Both the position numbers and the translations under genes were made by a program. 64,000 bases of DNA from the NCBI RefSeq assembly GCF_033807575.1, contig NC_084726.1:1736001-1800000 (forward strand), read 5' to 3'. Of the stretch, positions 63,705-64,000 are shown one piece after another. The DNA is from Cydia pomonella (taxonomy: Eukaryota; Arthropoda; Insecta; Lepidoptera; Tortricidae). The notes below the pieces were generated by a model. That model did not search any database. It saw only the letters and a program-made list of their open reading frames with translations, and had not been told where the DNA came from. Numbering within the stretch: the stretch's first letter is position 1; the number at the start of each line of letters is the position of its first letter.

Positions 63705-64000
63705 GTAACATTGTTTACAAAACGGAACTCTTTTATTAGCCTTGCCATAAGTGTCAGCAAGGAAAGTGCTCATAAACATTTTCGTTTATTAATTATTTGA
63801 TTTTGATTTTTATCTAGACAATTTTCACAACACCTTCGTAAACGCACCAGCTTAATCTCGCTTCCAAATTTAATTTCTAAATTGGCTTTTGGCAACCACC
63901 GCATTGCTTTGCTTAAAATAACAGAAGTTTTCACAAAATTACATTTTAGACCAAATATGTCCGTTTTAAATGACAAATCGCCAATGTTATGGTGTATTTT
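63705..64000. other. Intron DNA at the right edge
   Basis: No exon seen. 63815-63860 is an inverted, diverged copy of 63262-63320 (shared 'gaaaattttctagat'-like sequence), perhaps the ends of an old element. The RyR gene continues beyond the window. Confidence 0.4.

Overview
This window is insect nuclear DNA, almost certainly lepidopteran. The only host gene I can support is the 5' part of the ryanodine receptor gene (RyR), the calcium-release channel of the endoplasmic/sarcoplasmic reticulum. Evidence for Lepidoptera: small exons with GT-AG introns, a protein close to what I remember of insect (especially moth) RyRs, and dense repeats of moth/butterfly type (tRNA-derived SINEs, LINE 3' ends, palindromic MITEs).

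Layout. Bases 1-25.4 kb lie upstream of the RyR start codon. I see no host gene there, only interspersed repeats: SINEs, LINE tails, a 4.2-kb fold-back composite holding a 5'-truncated LINE with RNase H (10.4-14.7 kb), a TAA-flanked terminal-inverted-repeat element with a 66-bp minisatellite (19.1-20.3 kb), and a tandem duplication just upstream of exon 1 (24.0-25.3 kb). From 25,474 to the right edge, 26 consecutive coding exons on the + strand were placed by reading splice sites and joining phases. They give 1,168 codons plus one base with no frame break. In order they cover the N-terminal trefoil, MIR region, RIH domain, SPRY1, two RyR repeats and the start of SPRY2. The last exon exists as two alternative copies of exactly 100 nt (26a 61,382-61,481; 26b 63,153-63,252), a mutually exclusive pair. 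The remaining roughly three quarters of the protein, including the pore, is beyond the window.

What stands out. (1) The end of exon 22 is followed by two further 105-bp (35-codon) copies and a partial third. Each carries an in-phase splice donor, so the array stays open and could add one or two 35-residue blocks to the second RyR repeat. (2) Exons 2, 10, 12, 13, 14 and 18 each have one to three decayed copies of exon sequence in the intron just downstream, usually the exon tail plus donor. This suggests recurrent local tandem duplication in this gene. (3) A 15-nt candidate microexon lies between exons 3 and 4. (4) Several transposons are caught as filled sites with matching empty sites elsewhere in the window. 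(5) Repeat tails sit right against the splice acceptors of several exons.

All calls come from reading the sequence. No database search, RNA evidence or structure prediction was run. Exon numbers are local to this window.
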